Source: Bacillus oleivorans (GTDB lineage: Bacteria; Bacillota; Bacilli; Bacillales; JC228). Taken from it: a stretch of 64,000 nucleotides of DNA. Below, one piece after another: positions 46,724 through 54,867 of the stretch (position 1 is the stretch's first letter; every line of letters starts with the position of its first letter). The notes beneath the pieces are model-generated. The model saw only the letters and a list, made by a program, of their open reading frames with translations, did not search any database and was not told the origin of the DNA. The stretch covers positions 248,001 to 312,000 of the forward strand of contig NZ_OAOP01000004.1 of assembly GCF_900207585.1 (NCBI RefSeq). The letters are read 5' to 3'. Made by a program: the position numbers and the translations under genes.

Positions 46724-48109
46724 TTAGAGCATGTTTATGATTTTCTCAGCTGTTTCTTTACCGTTCTCAATACAATCTGGAATCCCAACACCATAGTAGG
46801 AACAGCCTGCAAGCAAGACTCCAGGGCAGATCTCAGCAAGCTTTCGTTCTATTGCTCTCACAGTGTTAGGATGTGTGATCATGTAAGTTGGCATATTGTC
46901 AGACCAACTGGTTACGACACTTGTTACCGGTTCAGCATTTATGCCAAGACTTTTCTGAATATCTGCCAGTGCAACCTGAAGCAGTTCGGTTTTATTCATA
47001 TCTTTAATAACCTCAAAAGAGGGATGACTGCTTTTATAAAAAAGCCTTACCAGCAAATTTCCCTTGCTTGTGGTGTGATCCCATTTTCGACTCGTCCATG
47101 TACAAGCATTACAAGATAATTCGTCCGAGTTAGGCGCAATAAACCCGGTTCCTGCCAATGGAAGCTGCTGATCTGGTATATCAAATCCGATATATACACT
47201 TATGAGTGAGCTGGTTTGTAACTGTGCAAATTCAGTTTTGAGATCCGCCTGATTTAATAGGGATTTAGCAGCATTATGGGGAATACTTAGAACCACGTAA
47301 TCGGTCTCGATTGTTTCCCCGTCGGAAAAGGTAACCTGATAGCGGTTATTGGCTTTTACAATTTGACTCGCCTGTTTATTTTTTAAAATGTCAACATCCT
47401 CTAAGCGGTCTTCTATCGCTTGAATCAGCGTTGAAAGACCGTTTTTAAAGGATAGAAATTTTTTCTCATTTTTGCTTAAATATCTATCTTTATTGGCTTC
47501 AAGGCCCTTGATGATACTGCCGTACTGCTCTTTATATTCGAAAACATAGGGCAGCGTTGAAGCAATCGTTAAATCACTGAGTTTCCCGGAATAGACGCCT
47601 GAAAGGACAGGGGCAATTTGCTTTTCAACAAATTCTTTTCCGAGGAAGTATACGAGAAAATCACCAATCGAATCATGAACGGTGAAAGATTCATTTTTGG
47701 TATAAAAATCTTTAAGTGCCTCTACTTTTCCTTCTGCAGATACGAGAGTCGTTTTGGCTAAAGACTCAATACTTGTGGGAATACCGAATACCGCATCAGC
47801 CGGGATTGGCTTCAGCTCTCCATCTGTATAAAGATAGGACCTGCCGGTTGCATTATAGACCACCTCTTCTTCGATTCCTAATTCTTCGATAAAGGGCATG
47901 ACATTCTCTTTCCGGGCAACAATCGAGTCTGCCCCTTCCTCCATGATAAATCCGGTTTTTTTGGCTGTTCGGATTTTTCCGCCTAACTTGTCCGAGGCTT
48001 CTGCCAAAATCAATTTTACATCGGATCGATTTGCTTTTTTCCACTTATGTAATTCGTAAATGGCGGATAATCCAGTAATTCCGCCACCGATAATTAAAAT
48101 TGTTTTCAA
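46724..48109 (-). CDS. hemY: HemY-type protoporphyrinogen/coproporphyrinogen oxidase
   Basis: 461 residues. FAD Rossmann motif ILIIGGGITGLSAIYEL at the start, then AEASDKLGGKIRTAKKTGF and MEEGADSIVARK, and the C-terminal YYGVGIPDCIENGKETAEKI. It oxidises coproporphyrinogen III to coproporphyrin III in the Gram-positive haem route, using oxygen. Start set at TTG after AGAGGGTG, matching MKTILIIGGG in homologues. It stands alone, away from hemE and hemH, so it may be a second copy. Confidence 0.88.
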   Translation of the reverse strand: MKTILIIGGGITGLSAIYELHKWKKANRSDVKLILAEASDKLGGKIRTAKKTGFIMEEGADSIVARKENVMPFIEELGIEEEVVYNATGRSYLYTDGELKPIPADAVFGIPTSIESLAKTTLVSAEGKVEALKDFYTKNESFTVHDSIGDFLVYFLGKEFVEKQIAPVLSGVYSGKLSDLTIASTLPYVFEYKEQYGSIIKGLEANKDRYLSKNEKKFLSFKNGLSTLIQAIEDRLEDVDILKNKQASQIVKANNRYQVTFSDGETIETDYVVLSIPHNAAKSLLNQADLKTEFAQLQTSSLISVYIGFDIPDQQLPLAGTGFIAPNSDELSCNACTWTSRKWDHTTSKGNLLVRLFYKSSHPSFEVIKDMNKTELLQVALADIQKSLGINAEPVTSVVTSWSDNMPTYMITHPNTVRAIERKLAEICPGVLLAGCSYYGVGIPDCIENGKETAEKIINML

Positions 48110-48125
48110 TGAGTACACCCTCTAT

Positions 48126-48143
48126 TTTTACTCTTGAGTAAAA
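48126..48143. promoter_or_regulatory. operator-like inverted repeat upstream of hemY
   Basis: TTTTACTC-TT-GAGTAAAA, arms of eight perfectly paired bases, 17 bases upstream of the start. It could be a repressor site or a leader hairpin. The following ~430 bases to the NiaR-like box show no other feature beyond AT-rich sequence. Confidence 0.45.
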
Positions 48144-48581
48144 TACCCAAATGAGCTATTCTCCTCGACTGCATATCGAAGCTTTCTATATTGCTTATTT
48201 AACCTCTCAACTATATAATCGACATTTTTTGACAAATTTCGGGTAATTGGTCCCGCCCTCTATTTTCCCACCGATTTGTATTTTTGTGCAACACAAAAAT
48301 GTAATTATCTGTGACAAAATGACAATCAATATTAACACAAAAGCAACGATAACATATTTACAGAGAAACAACCATAATGCAGAAATCCTAATTTTTTCCA
48401 AATGCAGTTTTAGGTCTAATCCCCTATTCATTACTAATTAGTATTTCCATATTGTGTGAATTAGTTTCTATAAAGCAAGAAAAGCTATAATCCTATAAGA
48501 CATTATCAAACTCTATAATTCTTGGAATATTTTTTACTTGTATTTTATCGAGACACGGGCTATAGTTGTTAATGTAAACTC

Positions 48582-48597
48582 AGGTGTCAAGACACCT
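48582..48597. promoter_or_regulatory. NiaR-like operator candidate
   Basis: AGGTGTC-AA-GACACCT inverted repeat 19 bases upstream of niaP. Bacillus niacin-uptake genes are controlled by NiaR through GTGTC/GACAC palindromes; I cannot compare with an exact consensus here. Confidence 0.5.
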
Positions 48598-48615
48598 TAT
48601 TAAGGGGGAATACAA

Positions 48616-49815
48616 ATGGCGGATAAACCTATTTCTCAAAAAAAATTGCTTGGGATTGCGGGAACCGGATGGATGTTCGACGCGATGGACGTCGGAATGC
48701 TTTCCTTTATCATAACTGCATTGGCAGCAGAATGGACATTAACACCGGATGAAATGGGTTGGATTGGGAGTGTTAACTCAATCGGGATGGCGGTTGGGGC
48801 CCTTCTGTTTGGGCTTTGGGCAGACCGGATCGGCCGTAAAAATGTTTTTATCATCACGTTAGTATTGTTTTCACTTGCAAGTGGAATCTCCGCACTTACT
48901 ACTTCATTAGGAGCCTTTTTAATTTTAAGATTTTTCATTGGTGCTGGACTTGGAGGAGAACTGCCGGTTGCCTCTACTCTAGTTTCGGAAAGTGTCCCTG
49001 CAAAAGACCGCGGCCGGGTTGTTGTATTGCTTGAAAGTTTTTGGGCCTTTGGCTGGCTGTTATCTGCTATCATTTCATACTTTATTATTCCGGAATACGG
49101 CTGGCGAATTGCACTAGTAATTAGTGCACTGCCTGCATTATATGCCATATACTTACGGATTAAATTACCGGATTCCCCTGCTTTTTCTCCAGAAAAAGTA
49201 GAAAAGCGCTCTATAATGGAAAACTTACGGGAAGTTTGGTCAAAAGAACATGCCAGATCCACACTGGTATTATGGATCCTTTGGTTTACTGTCGTTTTCT
49301 CTTACTATGGTATTTTTCTATGGCTGCCAAGTGTCATGGTGATGAAAGGATTCAGCATTGTAAAAAGCTTTGAATATGTATTGATTATGACATTGGCGCA
49401 ATTGCCTGGTTATTATAGTGCGGCATGGCTGATTGAAAAAATGGGAAGAAAGTTCGTTCTTGTTACCTATTTGCTGGGTACTGCGGCTTCCGCACTTGTA
49501 TTTGGGAACGCTGAAACGATTGGCGTGCTATTGGGTTCAGGAATCCTATTGTCATTCTTTAACCTTGGTGCATGGGGTGCTCTGTATGCCTATAGTCCTG
49601 AACAATATCCAACGGTTATCCGCGGAACAGGTACCGGAATGGCTGCAGCAGTTGGCCGTGTTGGCGGCATTCTTGGACCGCTTCTAGTGGGAACGATGGT
49701 ATCTGCGGGCTACTCAATCGGTGTGATCTTTACGATATTCTGTATTAGCATCATTATTGGTGTATTATCCGTTGCGTTCTTGGGCAGAGAAACACGGCAG
49801 GTGGAAATTGTTTGA
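48616..49815 (+). CDS. niaP: niacin transporter NiaP (MFS)
   Basis: 399 residues, twelve predicted helices. It begins KPISQKKLLGIAGTGWMFDAMDVGMLSF-like (shown in parts: GIAGTGWMFDAMDVGMLSF), and includes GWIGSVNSIGMAVGA, ADRIGRKNVFI, GAGLGGELPVASTLVSE and VVFSYYGIFLWLPSV, all close to B. subtilis NiaP (YceI). It imports nicotinate for NAD synthesis. RBS TAAGGGGG. The upstream palindrome supports vitamin-responsive control. Confidence 0.88.
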   Translation: MADKPISQKKLLGIAGTGWMFDAMDVGMLSFIITALAAEWTLTPDEMGWIGSVNSIGMAVGALLFGLWADRIGRKNVFIITLVLFSLASGISALTTSLGAFLILRFFIGAGLGGELPVASTLVSESVPAKDRGRVVVLLESFWAFGWLLSAIISYFIIPEYGWRIALVISALPALYAIYLRIKLPDSPAFSPEKVEKRSIMENLREVWSKEHARSTLVLWILWFTVVFSYYGIFLWLPSVMVMKGFSIVKSFEYVLIMTLAQLPGYYSAAWLIEKMGRKFVLVTYLLGTAASALVFGNAETIGVLLGSGILLSFFNLGAWGALYAYSPEQYPTVIRGTGTGMAAAVGRVGGILGPLLVGTMVSAGYSIGVIFTIFCISIIIGVLSVAFLGRETRQVEIV

Positions 49816-49840
49816 TAAAAAGAATAATATGTTATTAAAG

Positions 49841-49882
49841 TCCTCTTTGGTAAAGAATTTATTTTACCAAGAGGATTTCTTT
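49841..49882 (+). terminator. rho-independent terminator after niaP
   Basis: TCCTCTTTGGTAAA pairs with TTTACCAAGAGGA, followed by TTTCTTTTC. Confidence 0.88.
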
Positions 49883-49959
49883 TCTTCCGTTAGTATAATC
49901 TTTATACTTGATATACTTTTTATATCAGATGTATAATAAGCCTAAAGGACGGTGATTTC

Positions 49960-50271
49960 ATGAATATTTGTCCATACTTAGAATTCTCGATGCAAATATT
50001 AGGCAAGAAGTGGAACGGGTTAATTCTTCATTATTTGTCTCTTTGTCCAAACCGGGAGGCACATTTTTCAGAAATAAAAAGAGATTTAACAGACATAACT
50101 CCAAGAGCACTTTCATTAAAACTCTCTGAATTAATCAAGCATGGATTAATTGAAAAAAATGTCCAATCCGCTTCTCAGGTAAATATTTCGTATCAATTAA
50201 CGGAAAAAGGTCAAACCTTAACCGCAGCACTTGCCCCGCTTCAGGCATGGGCCAAGCAATTTAAGGATTAA
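49960..50271 (+). CDS. HxlR family transcriptional regulator
   Basis: 103-residue winged-helix protein: CPYLEFSMQILGKKWNGLIL (the conserved cysteine and GxKW), HFSEIKRDLTDITPRALS (recognition helix) and QVNISYQLTEKG wing. Many HxlR proteins use the N-terminal Cys to sense thiol-reactive compounds. It precedes the SpxH-like gene by 51 bases, so it may control it. Confidence 0.9.
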   Translation: MNICPYLEFSMQILGKKWNGLILHYLSLCPNREAHFSEIKRDLTDITPRALSLKLSELIKHGLIEKNVQSASQVNISYQLTEKGQTLTAALAPLQAWAKQFKD

Positions 50272-50322
50272 TATCAGAAGGGTTTACAATAAACATAACT
50301 TTAAAAGAAAAGAGGAAATACA

Positions 50323-51240
50323 ATGACAAAACTGCAAATGGTCTGTGATTTAGAAACGGGTATTTGTGGCCTACCAGGAGAAAACCCGTTTGAAACAATT
50401 GATCTAACCTCCCCAAAAAAATCGATTACTCTCTATTATGTAACGGATCCAATTTGCTCACACTGTTGGGCGCTGGAGCCAGTTCTGCATAAATTTGAAG
50501 AACAATATGGCCAATATATTAACATACAGACGTTAATGGGGGGATTACTAGAAAGCTGGGATGGATTTGCTGATCTAAACAACGGCATTGGCTCCCCATC
50601 CGATGTAGCAGCACACTGGAGAGAAGTCGGAGAACATTCACGAATGCCTATTGATGGAACATTATGGCTAGACAATCCGGTTCATTCATCTTATCCGCCA
50701 TCGCGGGTATTCAAAGTCATTCAACAAAAAGATGAAAAGCTAGCCAATACCTTTTTGCGGAAAGCCCGTGAAGCGGTGTTTGTTTTTAACCAAAACATTG
50801 CCGAAGACAGCGTTTTAATTGAACTTGTTAATCAGCTTCAGCTTGATGGAAAAGCAATTGTAGAGGAAGCGAGAAAATCTCAAGGCCAAAGGCTTCTCAT
50901 GGAAGACTTTGCGCTTGCAAGAAGTTTAGGTGTCAGAGGATTTCCAACCATTATCATGGTGAATGAAGAAAATAAAGGCATAAAAATCGTGGGTTCCCGT
51001 CCATTTGAAAACTATGTCAAAGGACTGATACAGGCTTTAGGCTCTGAAGTTGAACCTCAAGCTAAACAGGTTCCTTCATTAACCAAACTTCTTGAAAAAA
51101 ATGGCCGGCTTTTTGCAAAAGAGATTGAGGTTATGTATGATGTGCAGCCAAATGATCTAGAAGGTTTTATTCTAAAAGAACTCGCCGGACAAGAGTACAA
51201 GCAAAACAAAATCTTAGGCGAGCTTTATATAGAAAAATAA
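50323..51240 (+). CDS. DsbA-family protein, SpxH (YjbH)-like
   Basis: 305 residues with a thioredoxin fold: active-site motif DPICSHCWALEPVLHKFEE (CxxC at ~47), a helical insert, and the cis-Pro region RGFPTIIMV (~206). No signal peptide, so cytoplasmic. The DP-C-x-x-CWALEP pattern and C-terminal extension are those of SpxH/YjbH, the adaptor that delivers Spx to ClpXP, rather than of secreted DsbA. It may be a paralogue controlled by the adjacent HxlR. An alternative is a FrnE-like oxidoreductase. Confidence 0.83.
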   Translation: MTKLQMVCDLETGICGLPGENPFETIDLTSPKKSITLYYVTDPICSHCWALEPVLHKFEEQYGQYINIQTLMGGLLESWDGFADLNNGIGSPSDVAAHWREVGEHSRMPIDGTLWLDNPVHSSYPPSRVFKVIQQKDEKLANTFLRKAREAVFVFNQNIAEDSVLIELVNQLQLDGKAIVEEARKSQGQRLLMEDFALARSLGVRGFPTIIMVNEENKGIKIVGSRPFENYVKGLIQALGSEVEPQAKQVPSLTKLLEKNGRLFAKEIEVMYDVQPNDLEGFILKELAGQEYKQNKILGELYIEK

Positions 51241-51245
51241 AATGG

Positions 51246-51289
51246 AAAAGGTGCCAATTCCTCATCGCAAGAGGGGGTGGCACCTTTTT
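51246..51289 (+). terminator. rho-independent terminator
   Basis: AAAAGGTGCCA pairs with TGGCACCTTTT and runs into T's, after the SpxH-like gene. Confidence 0.88.
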
Positions 51290-51302
51290 ATTGTTGTGAA
51301 AC

Positions 51303-51332
51303 AAAAAACCAGGGCGTGCCTTTCACGCCTTG
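51303..51332 (-). terminator. terminator of nagP built from a GTGCCTGTCAC-family repeat
   Basis: CAGGGCGTG/CACGCCTTG around CCTTT, with six T on the minus strand. It begins five bases after the nagP stop. Confidence 0.78.
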
Positions 51333-51336
51333 AGTT

Positions 51337-52794
51337 TTATTTGCGCAGCTTTTCAATTTCGTCCGCTACGAATTGTACTTGTGTTCCTACAACAACTTGA
51401 ATGTTGTTTTTACCTACGATATTAATACCGTGGACACCCGCGTTTTTAATTTTTTGCTGATTAACAGCATCCAAATCTTTTACTTCGACTCTTAGGCGGG
51501 TTACACAGTTTGTTAGGGATGTTACATTTTCGTCTCCGCCTAATGCTTCATATATAGTAGCAGCCATTGAAGCAAATTTGTTGCCTCCAGCTTGAGAGGC
51601 TACTGAATCTCCTGCTGTCTCTTCTTCTGAATCCTCTTCTCTTCCTGGTGTCATTAAATTGAATTTTTTAATTAAGAATCGGAAGATAAAGTAATAGATA
51701 ACAGCAAAGACAAGTCCTTGTACGATTAGCATATAAGGCTGATTAGCCAGCGGCAATCTCGAACTTAGGAAGAAGTCAATAAATCCTCCACTAAAAGTGA
51801 ACCCTGCAGTCCATCCAAAAGAAGCAGCTATAAATAAGGAAAGACCCGTTAGAACTGCATGTGTTACATAGAGTAATGGAGCAACGAACATAAAGGCAAA
51901 TTCAATTGGTTCTGTTACACCTGTAAAGAAAGCAGCAAAACCTGCAGCTAACATTAAAGACGCTACCATTTTTTTCTTCTTTGACTTGGCTGTATGGTAC
52001 ATGGCAAGCGCTGCAGCAGGCAGACCAAACATCATAACTGGAAAGAAACCAGCCTGATACATACCGGTTACCCCTTTTTCACCTGTACCGGACCAGAAGT
52101 TACCGATATCATTAATGCCTGCTACGTCAAACCAGAACACAGCGTTTAACGCATGGTGCAGGCCGATCGGAATCAATAGTCTGTTAAAGAATCCATAGAT
52201 TCCTGCCCCAATTGCACTAAGTCCACTAATCATTTCACCAAACGAAACTAAGCCAGAATAAACGACAGGCCAGACAAAGAATAAAATAAGAGAAGTAATT
52301 AACATAGCAACAGTCGTCATAATCGGTGCCAATCGTTTTCCGCTGAAGAAGGCTAATGCAGCCGGCAATTGAACTTGACTAAAGCGATTATACATGGTTG
52401 CAGCAATAGCCCCGGATAAAATACCAATAAATGCGTTACCAAAATTAATTTTTGCAAAAGCAGGGTTTACTTCGGCTGCATCCACACCTTGAAGCATGGC
52501 AACTGAACCAGGCGATAATAAAGTATAAACGACAAGAAAACCGACTAAGCCGCTTAAAGCAGAGGCCCCATCTCGGTCCTTCGCCATCCCTATAGCGACC
52601 CCAACAGCAAACAGGATTCCTAAATTATCTAGAATAGAAGCTCCTGCTTTAATTAAGAACGCTGCTACCGGGCTTCCTGCACCCCAGCCAGAAGGGTCAA
52701 CCCAGTAACCAATCCCCATTAAAATGGCTGCTGCAGGCAGAACGGCAACCGGCAGCATTAAGGATCGGCCAATCCTCTGTAAATAACTCATCAT
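51337..52794 (-). CDS. nagP: PTS N-acetylglucosamine transporter, EIICB
   Basis: 485 residues: EIIC membrane domain (~1-370; SLMLPVAVLPAAAILMGIGY, FFTGVTEPIEFAFMFVAP) and EIIB domain (~405-485) with the phospho-cysteine in SLTNCVTRLRVEVKD. No EIIA domain, so it depends on a separate EIIA, as NagP of B. subtilis does. It imports and phosphorylates GlcNAc to GlcNAc-6-P, the product also made by NanE in the sialic acid cluster. EIIC sequence favours GlcNAc over glucose. Confidence 0.9.
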   Translation of the reverse strand: MMSYLQRIGRSLMLPVAVLPAAAILMGIGYWVDPSGWGAGSPVAAFLIKAGASILDNLGILFAVGVAIGMAKDRDGASALSGLVGFLVVYTLLSPGSVAMLQGVDAAEVNPAFAKINFGNAFIGILSGAIAATMYNRFSQVQLPAALAFFSGKRLAPIMTTVAMLITSLILFFVWPVVYSGLVSFGEMISGLSAIGAGIYGFFNRLLIPIGLHHALNAVFWFDVAGINDIGNFWSGTGEKGVTGMYQAGFFPVMMFGLPAAALAMYHTAKSKKKKMVASLMLAAGFAAFFTGVTEPIEFAFMFVAPLLYVTHAVLTGLSLFIAASFGWTAGFTFSGGFIDFFLSSRLPLANQPYMLIVQGLVFAVIYYFIFRFLIKKFNLMTPGREEDSEEETAGDSVASQAGGNKFASMAATIYEALGGDENVTSLTNCVTRLRVEVKDLDAVNQQKIKNAGVHGINIVGKNNIQVVVGTQVQFVADEIEKLRK

Positions 52795-52984
52795 ACCAAT
52801 CTTCCTCCTCTTCCATTTGAATTGAAAGAATTACACTCCCTATTCAATACGGGTGTATCCCCTTTCATTTTACTCCTAGCATTACTATAAATCTATGTCC
52901 TCCCCGTAAAAAAAGAAGTAGGAAAGCCATGAAAATATTAACGCAACTACTTGTCTTAATGCAAACTATTCTTATGAAACAAAG

Positions 52985-53015
52985 AAAATTCGGGGCGTGC
53001 CTGTCACACCCCGAA
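52985..53015 (-). terminator. terminator of the FkbM gene built from a GTGCCTGTCAC-family repeat
   Basis: TTCGGGG/CCCCGAA arms around CGTGCCTGTCACA, with AAAATT on the plus strand giving T's on the minus strand. Confidence 0.82.
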
Positions 53016-53040
53016 CTTCTCTGTTTAGCGCGCTGAATTC

Positions 53041-53961
53041 TTACACGCCCAAAAATTCAATTATCCCCTCATCCGATGCAAGGATCATATCTGTATGAAT
53101 ATAGTCAGAGTTAAATAGTTCTTTTAAATTCTCATATTGCAGACCATTCGCTTTTACTAACCTGTCATCTGCTCTATAGATGTAAAGGGTGAAATACTTA
53201 TTTAAAAATGCTAAAAACTCATTGATGGGGATTCCGGATTTTTTGATATATTCACTATTAAATTCGATAAAACCAAGCACGGCCGAGCTGGAATCAAAAA
53301 TGCCGGTCATGCCTTTTAGCACAAAAGCTTCATAGCCTTCGACATCCACTTTAAATAAAACCGTTTTATTGATTGCATTTCCCTGAACTAGAGAATCTAT
53401 TGTTATTGAATGAACAGCTATAGGTTCAATCATCTGGTGAGACGGCATGTAAGAAGCCGACGATGTGCCGGACCAGTGTTGATCGACAAAAAAGAGCTTT
53501 TCTTCATCATCTTTATCTGCAGCAAAGGTATTAAATAAAAAGATCTGTGATTTATTCGGATGAACTTCCTTCGATTGCTCGATATACTTAAATAATTGCT
53601 TATTCGCTTCTACACCGTAGATCTTTGTGTGGCTTGGATAAACAGTTGAGAAAATGCATTCCCCGTAATTTACGCCTACATCTATGATTATATCTGGATT
53701 AATGGCTTGTACAGCCTGTCTCCAAAAACGGGTCATTCGTTTTTGCGTCATCCCATTACTGATTAACAAAGCCCTCCCCCGGTTTTCCTCTGAATTAACA
53801 AAGAGAACCGTAGAAGAAGACAATACAATTTTATTCGGAAGCTTGTCAATCTTTAATGTTTTGTACTTTAGCAATATCCCTGCATCAATCAGAAACTTCC
53901 ATAGTTTCGGGTAGTTCTCCCACATTTTTAAAAGAAAAGGTTTACGAACAGATGCTTTCAT
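53041..53961 (-). CDS. FkbM family methyltransferase
   Basis: 306 residues. The SAM site is IIDVGVNYGECIFST (~87), followed by YGVEANKQLFKYIEQS and FKVDVEGYEAFVLKGM, the FkbM fold. Such enzymes methylate hydroxyls of polyketides or polysaccharides. Start is ATG behind CAGGAGG; five upstream codons overlap the ribosome site. It is a lone gene, so the target cannot be inferred. In the following gene-free ~190 bases up to the repeats I see nothing else. Confidence 0.85.
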   Translation of the reverse strand: MKASVRKPFLLKMWENYPKLWKFLIDAGILLKYKTLKIDKLPNKIVLSSSTVLFVNSEENRGRALLISNGMTQKRMTRFWRQAVQAINPDIIIDVGVNYGECIFSTVYPSHTKIYGVEANKQLFKYIEQSKEVHPNKSQIFLFNTFAADKDDEEKLFFVDQHWSGTSSASYMPSHQMIEPIAVHSITIDSLVQGNAINKTVLFKVDVEGYEAFVLKGMTGIFDSSSAVLGFIEFNSEYIKKSGIPINEFLAFLNKYFTLYIYRADDRLVKANGLQYENLKELFNSDYIHTDMILASDEGIIEFLGV

Positions 53962-54152
53962 GTCTGCCTCCTGCATGTTTACAAATAGTAAGTATCTTCT
54001 ATTATCATTTCTTACTACTATATGAATTTCCTCTACAAAGTAAGATGAATTAACATAGAATTTACAATGGGAGGGGTTTGTTATGTAAATGCTTCTTAGA
54101 AAAATACGGCTCGTGTGTCCTAAAGAGGTAGCACAATAGCAATTTATATGGA

Positions 54153-54376
54153 AATAACAGATCGTATGTCCTCTTTTACGGTTGCCTGTTTTTTATCGGA
54201 CATTGGTTCCGTTATCTGTGACAAAACGGGGAATTTTCAAAGTTATAGGACATTGGTTCCGTTAATCCGGTGAATGAACGCAATTTTTTAATGATTTTTG
54301 TAAGATAACGGATCGTATGTCCTATTCAGTCATTAAAACAGGGGTTTTTTAAGAAATAACGGATCATATGTCCTCT
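54153..54376. repeat. intergenic array, GGACATAGGATCCGTTAT family
   Basis: Five units in mixed orientation at ~45-60-bp spacing: TAACAGATCGTATGTCC, GGACATTGGTTCCGTTATC, GGACATTGGTTCCGTTAAT, TAACGGATCGTATGTCC and TAACGGATCATATGTCC. Same family as 29240-29422. Confidence 0.75.
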
Positions 54377-54479
54377 ACTCCAGCGGAGTCCATGGATCGC
54401 CTATTTTATCAATATCGGACTAAGCAAAATACAATAAAAATACTGCAGTCACATGGACTGCAGCTAAAGCAAAATTCTT

Positions 54480-54822
54480 ATACTTTCCGATCTTTTTAAA
54501 AAGCTCTGTTGCTATCAGTAGCAATTTGTTTCCGTCATAGAGACGGATTGGGACAGGTTTGGTGATTTCAAAACCCATCGTGTCTGGATTAGGGATGTTC
54601 GGACAGGTTACCTGATTTCAAAGCCCATCTTGTCTGAACCAGGGGCGGATTCGGACAGGTTCGATGAATCCAAACCAGATCGTGTCCCAATCAATTCGGA
54701 TTCGGGGCAAGTTTGATGAAATTAAGGCAATTTCGTGTCTGATTCAGTCAGGGACACTTTAGTAAAAACTCAATTATACAAAAAACAACAATCTTTACGA
54801 AAACAGCCTTTTAAAAAGAAGA
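54480..54822. repeat. degenerate second copy of the ~52-bp array element
   Basis: TGTC-beginning units start at 54581, 54631, 54683 and 54736 (50-53 bp apart), several with TTCGGACAGG ends. Left flank CTTTTTAAAAAGCTCTGTTG and right flank CAACAATCTTTACGAAAACA match the end modules at 37 kb and at 58.35 kb, the left one with an internal loss. No coding potential. Confidence 0.7.
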
Positions 54823-54867
54823 AGAGAATTCAGCATCTGAATTCTTTTCTTCTTTTTCTATAAAAAC

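Noticed and set aside
46706-47119. 137-codon plus-strand frame opposite hemY
   Set aside because: Lies wholly within the conserved hemY 3' half and shows no family motif.
48636-49262. 208-codon open frame antisense to niaP
   Set aside because: Shadow of a strongly supported NiaP gene; low-complexity S/P/T/I-rich translation without family features or ribosome site.
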